A stretch of 64,000 bases of DNA from Hydra vulgaris (GCF_038396675.1 NC_088928.1:11988501-12052500), one strand, 5' to 3'. Shown: positions 1 to 11,620, counted from the stretch's first letter. Numbers and translations are program-made. The notes: generated by a model from the sequence alone, not told the origin.

Positions 1-540
1 TGGAATCTGTCAGTTGGTCACAGAATGGCAAAAGGTCATAGATAGCCACGGAAATTATTTTGATGAGGAATGACATCTTAATTTTAACTATATTTAATAA
101 ATAGTACAGAAAAAAAACGAATTTTCTTTTGCACCAACCTAATAAGAATGCTTAAATTTATACTTAACAATATACAGTTTGCAGTTGTTTTCTTATTGCG
201 GCAATAAAAAAAATAATTTACTGACCATCATTAAAATAAAAAAAATATGTTTGAGCAAACCTTTTTTAGGAATTAAAAGTTATTTTACGCATTTTATAAA
301 AATTTTTTTCATATTATATACATATTAAGTTAAATAAGTTAACTAAATGTAACTTTGTTTTGTTGTTTAAAAGTCTGTTTTTTTTACGGAAAATACTGTC
401 TAGTAACGTTGTTATTCCTTTCAAAAGAAAACAAAAACCGTTTATACTTTCATAAAAAAGCTAATCACCTAAGTAAATATTTTTATGATTTAGATTCTCC
501 ATAAAATTTTGCAACTTTTACTTATATTCCAAATTTTATT
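1..540. other. AT-rich stretch, no gene seen
   Basis: No coding frame, tandem repeat or terminal inverted repeat could be recognised here. The only visible structure is homopolymeric A and T runs. Confidence 0.5.
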
Positions 541-790
541 AAACCATTTTTTCAAAAAAGTCTAAAATCGACACACCCTAGTGTTGAGTCTTGTATTTTT
601 GAATAAAATGTCAACACTGGCTATAAAACTGGACTTTGTGCTAGTCTTGAACAAAAACTTGGCAGAAAAATTTATATAATAGGTTGTGCACTTCACAGCA
701 ATGAGTTTATGACCTTTTCGCCATATTATAGAACATCTCGATGGCAGTACAAACACGCCAACAACATTTTATAAAGAAATAGGAAAAGCT
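541..790 (+). pseudogene. Fragment of a transposon-derived protein
   Basis: Plus-strand translation with one stop gives a patch reading LGRKIYIIGCALHSNEF. This resembles the motif 'C-x-LH-x-NELPLR' followed by an LDG tract, which I associate with a group of uncharacterised, transposon-borne proteins common in Hydra and aphids. Stops flank the patch on both sides, so only about 80 codons of a longer protein remain. The family assignment is from memory of the motif and is weak; the direct observation is a short coding-like stretch ending just before a palindrome. Confidence 0.35.
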
Positions 791-808
791 GCTGCACAAG
801 ATCATCAT

Positions 809-850
809 AATAAACCAATTGCTAAATTTGAATTTAGCAATTGGTTTATT
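809..850. repeat. Perfect 20-bp inverted repeat
   Basis: Arms 809-828 and 831-850 are exact reverse complements separated by two bases (TG). Arm sequence begins AATAAACCAATTGC. It immediately follows the protein fragment at 541-790. Confidence 0.9.
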
Positions 851-1019
851 AATTCAATTGCGCATATACGATCTTTGCGTTGCAAAAATTGACCGTCTAT
901 TTTTAAAGTAAAATTCAATTATCTTCACTCGTTGTTCTGTTGTAAACTTATCCATACCAAAAATCTCCAAAAGTTATATTTTTTAATATTACGAATGAAA
1001 AACAGAGGAAAAACGCCAT

Positions 1020-1310
1020 TTTGCTAACGTTACTGCAACGATGTAAAAATAACGTTGTAACAACGTTACATTTGAGCTAAATGGCGTCGGAAAGGCTTTT
1101 GAGCAACGTTGAATTTTAAGAAAAAAGACGTTATAAAGACGTTAGGCAAACGTTATACTTTGGCTGAAATGAGGTTGAGCCAATGCCTTTTCTATCGTTG
1201 TTTAGACGTCGGAATAATTACATAAATGAAACATAGGTCAACGTTATTGTGACGAATTTGACCAAACGTTGCAAGAAAAACGTTCTCCAACGTTTTACTA
1301 ACATTTATTA
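1020..1310. repeat. AACGTT-rich repetitive block
   Basis: Within about 290 bases the motif AACGTT or a one-base variant (GACGTT, AACGTC) occurs more than ten times, often as CAACGTT or AACGTTA. An outer foldback CGCCATTT...AAATGGCG (about 1014 to 1086) encloses the first four. CpG is otherwise rare in this AT-rich window, so the block stands out. No protein is encoded. Confidence 0.6.
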
Positions 1311-1329
1311 TGTTACTTTTGCATTGCAA

Positions 1330-3200
1330 AAAATAATAAAGCTTAATTTAGCACTGTATAACTTTGCGCTGTAAAGTTATTTTTTCGTTTTATTTATTAA
1401 GGTCATACTCGATTATTATATTAGTCCGGGCAAATAATTGAATACGGAAATTAAAAAACTAAAAATAAATAAACCTAAAAAATAAATAAACATTGCAATA
1501 CTTCTATAGTTCAAGATTTTAAAGTTATATGCAATAACTTAGAATGAAACTAGTTTGATTTTTACTTTCTTTCTAAATTTCAACCATATCTCAAATAAAA
1601 AGCGTATTCTTTGTTTGACACTAAAGGAGGAAAATATATGAAGAAACATAAAGTTGCAAACAAATCCAATTAAAAGCATTTTTAAGAACGAAATAAAAAA
1701 ACATTCGGTATGAACAAATAGAAATATCACAAATACCAGAAATTGGACTTGTAAATAACAGAAATTGGAACTTGTTATTTGGTGCTCACCTGAGTTTTTC
1801 TGCTTTCGAAAGATTATTGACTGCAAATCGTTTAGCAACATCATCTGAAATAGAAAAAACAATCCCTCAATAAACTGTAAAACTAATAAAACTGCCCCCA
1901 AAATATTTTTTAATTGAATAAATAAACAAAATTTATTTAAAACACACAATCATCACATAATGGAAAAAAAATATTTCTAGTTTTACCCTTAAAAGATATA
2001 TCTTTGTGTTTGAGTTAAGATTCCTGTAAAGTTCTTTTTTACAAGGGTTATTTTGGCAAAGACAATATATTTTCTTATAAGTTGAATTGTAGGGTACTAC
2101 AAAGAAACTGAAATAGTACATTTTCACAAAGTAAAGAATCAAAAATCGTTTTAATAAATAACTCTTTTTAACACTAGTGATTACTTTGTTAGGTGTTTCT
2201 TCTTCCAATCCGAACTACTTTTATTTCACTTAAACGCTATTTGAGCAAGTGACATCTTACCAAAAACCAATTATTTCAAACTCAACAACTTTTAAAATGA
2301 AAAGGCAGACATATCAAGAAGCGGTCATTCAAAAAGTTATAACAAATGAATCAGGTTATGTAAATTGTAAATTGTATGAATGCTGGACCATAATAATCCA
2401 CAACCTTAATAATCCAGTCATCCAAACCAATTTAATAGCATCAATGCATAGCCAATGCATTGATGCTGTTAATTTAGTTTTTATCTTCAGTACATAGGGA
2501 CAAGGATACAAAAGAAATTAACTGTACAGCCTTTTATTTTTTAAAACTCTACCATTGATCTAGACTTTCTGAAAAAATCAGATGGCTTTTTACCTAATAA
2601 GTTATTTGACTTTTCAGAAATATGATTGATTTGAACATATGATAAATGATATATCTTTGGCTCCTTTTTTCAAAATACCAATAATCGACGAACAACCCCA
2701 AAACAAACTAAGTGCATATAGTCCAAAACGAATCTAGAAATGCATAGTAAACCAATCAAAAGACTTTTAAATAATTCATATTCTTTACAACTCATCTCAG
2801 CTAACTGTGTGTTTGCTAAGATAAATTATAAAGATTATAAAGTATCTAAAAGTAAAAAAAATTGTCCTGATTGAAAACAAATTTCTTTTTCTATATTTAC
2901 TATTTTGCTAGCGCTTAAGTATCACATGTAAATTTTTTAACATTATCATACTTAAAAAAAAATTCTTTGCAAACAAGACCAATTTCTGAAAGTATTTGGA
3001 ACTTTCCAAAAAACTTTTTGAGAAACTCCTTAAACAAGTTGGGCTTTTGTTTGCCACAAAAAAAACGTAACAAGAAACAGAGGTTTAGAAATAAACAAGC
3101 AAAATAAAGACTAAAGCAGTGTATTGCTAGATTTAAAAAAGGGCTGACCATATACATTTACTATTAAATATTTGTCATTTTTAATACCAATTATATATTA
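1330..3200. other. AT-rich stretch, no supported gene
   Basis: Open frames here (1539-1949, 1933-2208, 2249-2497, 2915-3157) are low-complexity, Phe/Leu/Lys-rich and show no domain or splice context. A 13-bp palindrome AGCATCAATGCAT with its mirror lies around 2440-2470. Otherwise nothing recognised. Confidence 0.5.
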
Positions 3201-3720
3201 TAAAACCTAGATGACTAACTTGCGGGATTTTATTGGACAAAAAATGAAGTCACTTTTTTTGCTTATAAATATAGTTCGCCATTTGTAAAAAAGGTAAAAG
3301 CTGAAGCCGATGTGTGGAATGCGTTAAAAATGAGAGTCAAAAGTTCCCAATAAATTAAAGATAATTCAAAAGCTTGTTATAATGATTATAAAATACTTAT
3401 AAAAGTTTATGAGCTTATGTTTATCAACAAGTATAATAATTCATAAAAATGCTTCAAAAGCACCTGTTGTTTCAATTTTCTATTTAAAACTTTAATCCCT
3501 TTTTAATCGAAAATAAGTTTAGAAATCATAAATCATTATTTTACAAGTACTCTAATTTCTTCTAAGCACTTTTACATAAATAGAATATAGATTTAAAATA
3601 TATTTACTTCATATATAAAAAAAAAAGTTAAATATGTGTTTACAAATTTAATCTACCATTTGTAAAAAGGGCAAAAGCGGCTTCACTTTTTGGATTGAAG
3701 ATGAATACATCTAGTTTATA
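3201..3720. repeat. Dispersed repeat B, copy 1 (MITE-like)
   Basis: About 520 bases alignable end to end with 39866-40375. Both copies begin CTAGATG(A/T)CTAACTTGCGG, contain GCTGAAGCCGATGTGTGGAA near the left end, and end in CCATTTGTAAAAAGGGCAAA followed by a TTCACTTTTT tract. The motif CCATTTGTAAAAA occurs near both ends. The outermost bases, CTAGATG and CATCTAG, are inverted, suggesting a non-autonomous DNA element. No coding frame. Confidence 0.75.
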
Positions 3721-4213
3721 TAAAATATCATTGGTTAATATACATATCATCATCATGGAGCATAATTTTAATACCAATGGCTTGATGTCAAAACCAAGAT
3801 AAATGTAGCCACAATTTTTCAGTATTCACATGATTAGGTGTTTTAGTAACATTTGTTTCCTATGCCCATGTCGCTGCATTAAGACAAGCAAATCATTTAA
3901 TAAAAAATGTGCAACTAAATGTTTAACTGGCCACTTAACAAGGTCAAGCATTAAAAATCAGGACAATTATCAGAGTGAAAAGGGTTTATTAAAATCATAG
4001 AACCACTTTCAAAAATATCAAAACTATTGAAATCGGCCAAAAGAAAAAATTACCGATTTAACTTCAATTATCATCATTTTCTAATAAACTGGTTATAAAA
4101 GAATTTCACCATATGGTTGATCTTGATGTCATCATATATTTATATTTGTTTATTTGTAAGCACAAACATTTAAACTTATATATATTTATAAAAATTTATA
4201 AAAATTTATAACA

Positions 4214-4215
<2 letters not shown>
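3721..4215. other. AT-rich stretch, nothing recognised
   Basis: No coding frame, terminal repeat or tandem array was seen between repeat B and the (TA)n run. Confidence 0.5.

Positions 4216-4266
<51 letters not shown>
4216..4266. repeat. (TA)n microsatellite
   Basis: An uninterrupted TA dinucleotide run of about 50 bases in an AT-rich region. Confidence 0.95.
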
Positions 4267-4269
<3 letters not shown>

Positions 4270-4668
4270 TATAAATAAATTTATTTACTTGTAACATTTT
4301 ATTCATATATTAATAATAATTTAATAATTTTTAATACTTAATAAATTTAATACTTTTAACACGAATACTTTAATCGTATTAAAAATACAAAATTCTTATA
4401 AAAATTTCGACAATTTTCATAGTTCAAATTAGCATTTCTTAACTTTTAAGAAATGAACTTTTATAAAAAAAATACTTCAAAATGTTCCTAAGAAATGATT
4501 TTGTAGCATTTTTTTATCTATTGATATTATTTTTATAGACATTTGTATTATATCAATGCGTTATACAAATACTCACTTGCAATATGTATATTCATTTAAT
4601 GTAATATTAAAATAATAATTAGCAAAACCTTTGTAGCTATTCATAATGCCTGTAATGTTCTGAATATA

Positions 4669-5969
4669 ACGGGTGATGCGGAAGTTATCGGACAAATCCT
4701 AATTTCATTATTTGAGAATAATATTAGTTTTTGTGGTTTTATGCGTAGGCATAAACGTTCTATAAAATATAAACTTCATTATTTGAAACACCATTATTTT
4801 AAATGAGGTTAAATGCAGCTGAACGAGAATCTTTTTGAAAGCGACTAAAAATGTTTTTTGTAAATAAACCTAATATATATAAAAAAAAAAATCGTAAATC
4901 ATTTTGAAAAGGAAGGACTTGCTCGAAGTACAATATATGATAACCTAAAAAGACTTGAAACTGTTCAATCGTTTTCTGATAGAAAGCACCCTGGTCGTCT
5001 GACATCCTGGACTAGAGAAAAGAAAGCCGAATTAACGAGACTTGTCAACAAAAGGGGTCAGTCAGAGAAAAATAGGTATTAAATTCCGTGTAAATCAATC
5101 GACAATTGGTCGTCAGTTAAAAAAAATGAATGTTAAATATAAAAAACGAGAAAAGACTCCGAAATACACTATAGAACAACAAATAAAGGCAAAGAAAAGA
5201 AGCAGGAAACTAGTTAACCAACTCTATAACACAAAATCGCTTCTAGTCATCGATGACGAAAAATACTTTTGTTTTGCAGGGGACAACATGCCTGGAAATT
5301 CTGGATATTACACAAACAACAAAAAGACATGCCCAGAAAGTGTTCGTTTTATAGGAAAAGAGAAATTTCCAAAAAAATTATTAATGTGGATAGCCATATC
5401 TGACCGTGGTATGTCCGAGCCATTGTTTCGCACTTCCAAGGCTGTAGCAATCAATTCATCAATCTATATTAATAAATGTTTAGAAAAACGACTTCTTCCA
5501 TTTATTCACAAGTATCATGGAGACTTTAACTATTTATTTTGGCCAGATTTAGCAAGTTCTCATTACTCTAAAGATTCTCTAAATTGGATGGACCAATATG
5601 TCTATTACGTTGATAAAGAATCCAATCCCCCAAATTTGCTTCAAGCACGACCAATTAAAAATTTTCGGGGACATTTGGTACAGAAGGTTTACGAGGGAGA
5701 TTGGCAAGCTTCAACAGAGCAAGTTTTGATTGATCGCATTAAACTAAAACTACCAGAAATTGATTTAAACTTTTTACAGTCGCATATGAAAGGCGTCAGA
5801 GCAAAATTGAGATCAATTGCAGATGGTTGTGTTTTTTCATATAAAAAATAATATCTTTTTATTAAAAGATAAATACTTTATTTAAAAAGATATAATAGTA
5901 GTTTGTTTTTTTATGTATAAATAAGTTATTGACGTTTTTATTTTGTCTGATAACTTCCGCATCACCCGT
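4669..5969 (+). mobile_element. Tc1/mariner transposon, full length but inactive
   Basis: Left TIR 4669-4696 starts ACGGGTGATGCGGAAGTTAT; right TIR 5942-5969 is its reverse complement with one mismatch in 28 bases. Each end is flanked by TA (4667-4668 and 5970-5971), the target duplication typical of Tc1/mariner. Length is 1301 bp, normal for the superfamily. Inside lies one transposase gene with several disabling lesions (4803-5851). The element sits 46 bases from the minus-strand exon candidate at 6015-6072, so it may have landed in an intron. Confidence 0.93.
4803..5851 (+). pseudogene. Tc1/mariner transposase, broken
   Basis: Coding remnants run from an ATG at 4803 to the stop at 5851 in three frames. 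Visible lesions: an in-frame TGA in the tract around 4836, a shift at the A10 run near 4880-4890, and a shift at the GGGG near 5055. The pieces carry two helix-turn-helix segments (STIYDNLKRLE; STIGRQLKK) and an RNase H-like catalytic domain: first Asp in LLVIDDEKYF, second in FWPDLASSHY. The third acidic residue, expected in a 'RPIENFW' motif, reads RPIKNFRGHL, so Glu is replaced by Lys and Trp by Arg. The 269-residue frame from 5042 begins at a TTG and is only the C-terminal three quarters. Confidence 0.92.
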
Positions 5970-6014
5970 TAAATGTAACAAATAAAAATATAAATGAAGA
6001 TATACAAAAATTAC

Positions 6015-6072
6015 CTCTGAATTAAATCCTTAACATGTTTTGGTAACTTTCCACGAACACTTAAGAGTTGAC
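6015..6072 (-). CDS. Isolated 58-base exon candidate
   Basis: On the minus strand a polypyrimidine tract and AG (CTTTTTTAG) precede 6072, and a donor (CAGAG|GTAATT) follows 6015. The exon between has one clean reading: QLLSVRGKLPKHVKDLIQR, starting and ending within codons. The composition is protein-like and less AT-biased than its surroundings. No neighbouring exon could be tied to it; the Tc1 element at 4669-5969 occupies the adjacent downstream sequence. It may belong to a gene most of whose exons lie outside the window, or be a chance open stretch. Confidence 0.4.
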
Positions 6073-6867
6073 CTAAAAAAGAAAATATATATATATGGCA
6101 CAATAAAGTGTTTTACACATAAGATCTTATTTACATGTTCTTTTTCCTAGTAGTTCTGATTGAATCATGGCAAAATCATGAATATAAAAACATTTTTATT
6201 CACTAAATTTTAGTAACGAAAATAAAATTTTAAAACATTTAAATTATTCAATAACAACTTTGTTACGCAGCAACCAATCTAAAAAGTTTAAAAATATTTA
6301 TAGGTTGAACAAATAGGTTGACATAAGTTGTAACAACAAATGATTTACATACATTTTAATAAAATGATTGTAAATTATTTGCTGTTTCAAAAGCTGGACA
6401 ATAAAATATATATTGACCATCTCTAAATCTCTAAATCATATTAATCATATTGAAATCAAATTTAAAAACTTTTGTGCAAAACCTTTTTTACCCATTCTTA
6501 ATGTAAACTCATTCAAATCTTCAATTGTTAAACAGCTAAGTTTAAGATTAAATGTTATGTGTAAGATTATATGTGATGTTTAAGATTAATATTAAATGTG
6601 ATAATTAAGATTAAGATATGATGATGTATTTTTGAGTCGACTTGTTTTGATTTTAAACACCTTGGTAACTTTGTACTGGAACTCTGCACATAAAAATTGA
6701 AGAAAAAATAATAGCATTCAACAAAAATATATTTTAACTTTTGTATGTATTTCATTAAAATATACGATTAATTTATTTTTCCGAGCAGTAGCCTTGTTCG
6801 TCAAGGTCAGTGTTTTGTAGTTGGAGAGTTGGAGAGTTGAGAGAATAAGTAAATGATAATACTACAA

Positions 6868-7003
<136 letters not shown>

Positions 7004-7167
7004 TATTTTGGTATAACATTTGAAAACAATATCATATCACGTTTCACATACAAAAACTATGCACAAATGTATTTGACTATTTGACATATATTTTATTGAA
7101 ATATTTTTGTGTTTCAAAGTTATAGAGTTGAGAGGGGGTTATAACCATAACCAATAAAAAAAAGGAG

Positions 7168-7205
7168 CCTCCTCAACTGCAGTAGCCTTTATGGAGTTGA
7201 GGAGG
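7168..7205. repeat. Small inverted repeat CCTCCTCAACT
   Basis: 11-bp arms at 7168-7178 and 7195-7205 are exact complements; a further direct copy of TTGAGGAGGTG follows near 7220. The purpose is unknown. Confidence 0.7.
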
Positions 7206-7619
7206 TGAATTTAATTAATGGCCTTGAGGAGGTGGAAAAAAAAAAAAAAGCATAAAAAAAAGTTAAAAGTTATTTTTAATTGTAATTAATGAAGTCAAAA
7301 TTGGCTCTTTGTTTCAATTCTGAAACTAGGGAAATATGAGATTGTGATTTATTTTGGAAAATCAACTGACTGAGTGTGTATAATGTAACACTGAATGTGT
7401 ATTGATTCAAACCAATGTTTTTATTATTATCACTAAGTTCTGGTGTAAAATTTAGGTGTTCTGTTGGTGTTTCTGTAGGATATGTTTTTGCTTGCTTCCT
7501 TGTGAGTTCTATCCCTACCATGTCTCTGGTAGTAATGTGAAGGTAAATAAAAATAAAAAATAAATAAAAATAACCTAATGCAAAACAAAAAAAAATTAAT
7601 TTTTCACCCTTTTTCGTGA

Positions 7620-7947
7620 CTTAAGACTCGAATTTGTGAGAGTCAGTGTGTACTGATTTGTAATTTTTTATATTTTTTTTACTCTTTTTTCTTTCTTTTT
7701 TAACTTTATTTATTTTTTTAACTTTTAAGTTTTTATTTTTTTTCAAACTTATTAATTTCATACTTTTATATAATATTGAAAGATTTAAAATTTTATTGTA
7801 CTTTTCTGTATTTCACGAAGGGGCTTTATGATAATATACTTTGACTTCTACTTGCCCCAGTCAGCTTGTAATTGTATATATTTGTTTAAATTTGTAGATA
7901 GCATTGTAAAATGTGTAAAATGACGAAATAAAAAATAATAATAATAA
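7620..7947 (+). mobile_element. 3' end of a CR1/L2-like LINE
   Basis: The stretch ends with GTAAAATGACGAAATAAAAA and a short (ATA)n tail at about 7932-7947. The same GACGAAATAAAAA ending closes the LINE at 59.8-63.4 kb. A GGGGCTTTATG...TTGCCCC segment near 7820-7860 corresponds to the short GC-rich hairpin near that LINE's 3' end. Only the untranslated 3' part remains. Confidence 0.55.
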
Positions 7948-8540
7948 ATCGATTGCAAAATTAGCACCTGCTAAGGCTGCATTTCTTTATCGTGCTCGAC
8001 ACTTTCTTTCTCCGGATTCTACCCTTTATCTCCATAAATCTCAAATCCGTTCTTATATGGGATAATGTTGCTGTATCTGGGGCGGATCTTCCAATGATGC
8101 CCTTTCTCTTTTAGACAAGGTGTAAAAACGCATTGTAAACATAGTTGGACCTGCTCTTGCAGCCAAACTCTAATTATTATCACATTGTCATAATGTAGCT
8201 TCTCTTTCTCTTTTCTATAAATACTATACAGAGCACTGTCGCGAAAAGCTAACGTCTATTTTGCCATCTACTAAAATTCCCTCTCGTGTTACTCGTTATT
8301 CTATTAAGTCTCATTCTTTTACTGTGACTGTTCCTAAGTGCTCTAAAAATTCTTATTCGTTCAGTTTTTTTTCTCGAACATCAGTTCTTTGGAATTCGCT
8401 AACTTTATCTTGTTTTCCTAATTCATATAATTTGCAACATTTATAGTCGTCTTTTAATCATTATCTTACTCCATAAACTTCATCTTTTCTCTTCCAGTAA
8501 CTTCCAACTCTAATAGTTGTTGCTTGTCGAAAGGGAAGAT
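7948..8540 (+). pseudogene. LINE ORF2 C-terminal fragment
   Basis: Plus-strand reading gives SIAKLAPAKAAFLYRARHF, then (after a stop) CCCIWGGSSNDALSLLDKV, NVASLSLFYKYY and SRTSVLWNSLTLSCFPNSY. This order (thumb, 'IWGG/LLDKVQKR', 'NVASLSLFYRY', 'FSRTSVLWNSLP') is the C-terminal end of non-LTR retrotransposon ORF2 proteins of the Jockey/CR1 type. At least three stops and no RT core are present, so this is a dead 5'-truncated copy. The clean end (SKIPSRVTRYSIKS onward) stops at 8446. Confidence 0.8.
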
Positions 8541-9140
8541 GTTGAAAAATAAAAAAATCAGAAATTTATTTTTGATTATTAAAAAATTGTTTTTGTTGTC
8601 TTTTCAATCAAATGCCGTGTTATGATTCGAAGCAAGAAAAGAAGTTTAAAGTAACATCTGCTTTTAAAAAAAGTGGTTCTATTTAATTACCGAGTTTTGG
8701 CAAACTTTTTGTTAAATAATTAGAATTACTAATGGTTATAACTAGTGGCTTAGGATAATTATCTTTTTAATATTTTCATAAAAATCATTTCAGTGAATTT
8801 TTGTTGTTTTTTGTCCAGTGAAACTCATTTTTTCATTATTGTTGTTTACAAGCATACTCCCAATACGACTTGAAATTGCTTTGATGTTTGCTGCTTGATG
8901 AACTTCCACCTGTTTTATACTTTCATGGTATAACTGATGGAAAGGATCAGAAATATTACTTTGTATGATACCATTTTTTTTTTAAATTCATTAAAAAAAT
9001 AAAATTTATTATGTTATCTTTAAAAGAAGCTGATGTCGTTATTAATTTTCTTGGTTTGCTAATTAATGGAATTCCAACGTTCTGAAATCATCATCTATAT
9101 AATAATGCTGAACTTAATAGTAGTAATAGCGCCCTTTCGA
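8541..9140. other. AT-rich stretch, nothing recognised
   Basis: No domain, repeat end or tandem array was seen between the LINE fragment and dispersed repeat A. Confidence 0.5.
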
Positions 9141-9636
9141 GCGTGTTTGACAGAACTCTTGGGAGCCATTGTAGCGAGAAAGAGTCGCAGCACTTTTTTC
9201 ATAACAAAATGTGAACGATAGTGTATGCAAATATCTAACTTATGTAAACTTCAAATTATGTAGTGTCAAAAGAAATATCGAGTTTCACAGTTTAACTTTC
9301 ACTTGAAAATTGTATTGCGGCAATATAATTTTGATCTATAACATTTATTTCCGTTTTATAAAGCTTTTGGTTTCTTAAATAGTTTTAAAATCTACTTTAG
9401 ACAACACGCCTGTGTGGCCCAGTGGTTAGCTCAAAGAGTTTCAGTAGCAAAGCGCTGTGGGTCGGACCCTACCACTGCAACCTTTTTTTTAAAATTTATT
9501 TTCTGATTTTTCTAAAATACAAAATAAAAACACTTTTGAAATTTTATAAGTGCACAACATATGTTAAACGAAAAGAACTTTTAAAAAGCTTGAAATTTTT
9601 AAAAACATCAAAACACCGGTAGAAATTTGTTGCACA
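9141..9636 (+). repeat. Dispersed repeat A, copy 1, left part
   Basis: Aligns with 16962-17424. Shared landmarks in order: GTTTGACA, GCAGCCATTG-like, AAAGAGTCGCA(G/A)CACTTTTTT, GTGTATGCAAATATCTAACT, TTGCGGCAA, ATCAAA, then TTTGTTGC(A/G)CATAT. The match stops exactly where the transposon at 9640 begins and resumes at 13892, so this repeat was the insertion target. A tRNA-like segment lies inside at 9411-9482. Confidence 0.8.
9411..9482 (+). repeat. tRNA-like SINE head with A and B boxes
   Basis: GTGTGGCCCAGTGGTTAG matches the Pol III A box and GGGTCGGACCC approximates the B box about 45 bases later; a T8 run (Pol III terminator) follows. The flanking bases do not pair into an acceptor stem, so a functional tRNA gene is unlikely. 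The equivalent place in copy 2 (about 17255-17290) is decayed. Confidence 0.55.
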
Positions 9637-10059
9637 TATCGCGACGTTAGTATTACCTTGTTTTATCTTCACTTTTTGAAAAAATCGAGTTTTTATAGTT
9701 TTTGAATAGTTTTGCACTATGTTTTTCTATTTTATTTATATTGAAAACATATAAAACTTTTAATACGGTGTTGCATGCCATATTGCATTGTTCTTTCTCC
9801 TAAATAAGCAAATTTGAAAATGTTATCTTATTTTAACTCCGATCAACCAATCGTTATGTGTTTTTCAAAATGGCAACTAAAAATATTGACCAAAAAATGG
9901 AACATGCTCTAAATCAAAACGAAGGTATTTTTTCATTTAATTAGCGTTATAATTTTGCGAATTTTTTATTTTGATTATCCAGAATGCATTAAAAACCAAA
10001 ATAATTTATTATTTATGCATCCTAGATAATCAAGTAAAAAAGGTAATGGAGTTTTTTAA

Positions 10060-10465
10060 TCTTTAGAGTTGCTTGGTATTACACCTTCTCGTAGGTCACC
10101 CCATGGTGGAATATCTAGAAAACGTAAAGCTGATACGAGTAATTGGAAACAAAATATAAGAAAAATGCAACGTCAGTCGGGTAAAGCTTATAAAAATTCA
10201 AAAGGTAAACAAGTGCCTGAAAGATCTATCGCAACGCTAAAAAGTTGCAGAAATTGTAAGTTCAAATGCTCTACTAATATAACTGAGATCGAGCGTCAAG
10301 TTATATTTGATAACTTTTGGACCTTAGATGATGACGGTAAAAAACATTTTAATTCAAAAACTACCGAAAAACTAGAGAAAAAACGCTGTCGGACAGCTGC
10401 TGGTGAAAATTCGAGAAGAAAAATGTCTTTTTATTATAGTTTCTTTGTTTCTAATACACAATATT
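10060..10465 (+). pseudogene. Transposase-like protein, N-terminal part
   Basis: Reads ISRKRKADTSNWKQNIRKMQ, then SGKAYKNSKGKQVPERS, then a CRNCKFKCS cysteine cluster and IFDNFWTLDDDGKKHF, ending SRRKMSFYYSFFV. This layout (basic 'KRK..WKKN.RK', 'GK.VP', paired cysteines, 'FW.L.D..K') is the N-terminus of an uncharacterised transposon-associated family found in aphids and cnidarians, as I recall it. The frame is cut at 10465 by a T18 tract, the poly(A) tail of the LINE inserted in the opposite orientation. The reading from 10069 opens at TTG, so the true start lies upstream, possibly after an intron. Confidence 0.7.
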
Positions 10466-11620
10466 TTTTTTTTTTTTTTTTTGTTCATTTAACAATATTC
10501 TCTGGTAAAAGTGTCGTTGGTACATAATATATGAAGAACACGGAAACTCGAAGAGGATTATAAGATCCTTTCACCGAGAACCGTTTAACAATACAAAAAT
10601 TATAAACCAATTATTTCAAAATAATATAAAATAAAAAGTAAATACCGGTTAAGAAAACCTTCATACAAATAAAATAACCTCAATTATAAAACACCGTTTA
10701 ACTAAACAATAAAAAAATAAAATCAAATATTTGAAATTAGTAAATACCGTTTTTATGAAAACCGTCATACAAATAAAATACCGATTAAAAAAACAATAAA
10801 AAATAAAAACAAATATTTTAAATTACATTTAGAAACACTTATAAAAGAGAAACGAGATCAGAAGAACTCAAAAATATTTTCTATTGAGAAAATAACTTTT
10901 TTCGGTTTGTTTTTGAAAGAAGAAAAATTCCAACTTTGGTAAAAATCAAAATTTTTTAAAACTATTTGGTTCCACAAATAAGCTCCGCGATAAGATATAA
11001 GAGGCCTTCCAAAATTTGTATGCGAATAATGTTGATAAATAAAGTTGTCATTTCTTAGATCATATTTGTTTTTGGGCTTTATTGCATAAAAATTTTGAAA
11101 AGGTATTGGAGCTAAGTTTATCTTACATTTAAATATAAAGCAAAGAGTGTTTAAAACATTTAGTTGGTATATATTAAGAATACTCATTTTGAATAAAAGT
11201 GGTTATGCATGAGTAAAACGATCTTTAAAATTTATTAGTCGTGCTAGATGCTTCTGTTGCCGATAAAGAGGATCTAATTGACTTTTTTTAGCACTGCCCC
11301 ATGCGATATTTGAATAATTTAGATGCCATTGAATAAGTGAGTTTTAAAGTTGAATTAATGCGTGTCTATTAACAAAACTTCTCGCTTTATATAGTACTCC
11401 AATATTTTTTGAAACTTTGTTGCGCAAGGTTTCAATATGATTTTTCCACGTAAGGTTTTCATCAATAAAAACACCAAGAAAAAGTATAACTTTTGATTGT
11501 TTTATTTGAATATTATCTATATATATTTGAGGCATATTATTTGGCAAAAGATGTTTTAGATAAAATATAGAGTTTGTAAATCCTACTATCTTTCAACATT
11601 GAATATTAGTAGCCAAAGAA
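10466..11620 (-). mobile_element. 5'-truncated LINE nested in the transposon
   Basis: A T-run at 10466-10483 is the poly(A) tail of a minus-strand insertion. Coding remnants are 11547-11344 (VILFLGVFIDENLTWKNHIE, then NIGVLYKARSFV) and 11187-10858 (LNIYQLNVLNTLCFIFKCK, NFGRPLISYRGAYLWNQIV). 'LGVFIDENLTW' and 'GPxLWN'-type motifs identify the C-terminal part of CR1/L2-like ORF2. A stretch at 10620-10830 shows two imperfect copies of about 100 bases (AAATACCG(G/T)TT...CATACAAATAAAAT), probably its 3' UTR. RT and endonuclease domains are missing, so the copy is 5' truncated. Confidence 0.8.

Noticed and set aside
1539..2208. Two overlapping minus-strand frames of 136 and 91 codons
   Set aside because: They are Phe/Leu/Lys/Ile-rich as expected of AT-rich noise, with no motif, signal or splice context.
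9411..9482. Possible functional tRNA gene
   Set aside because: A and B boxes are present but no acceptor stem or anticodon arm closes; it is embedded in a dispersed repeat. The same applies to 43785-44050, 20764-20945 and 22984-23088.
10858..11187. Independent gene on the minus strand
   Set aside because: The motif order with 11344-11547 and the poly(T) tail show it is the C-terminus of a LINE.
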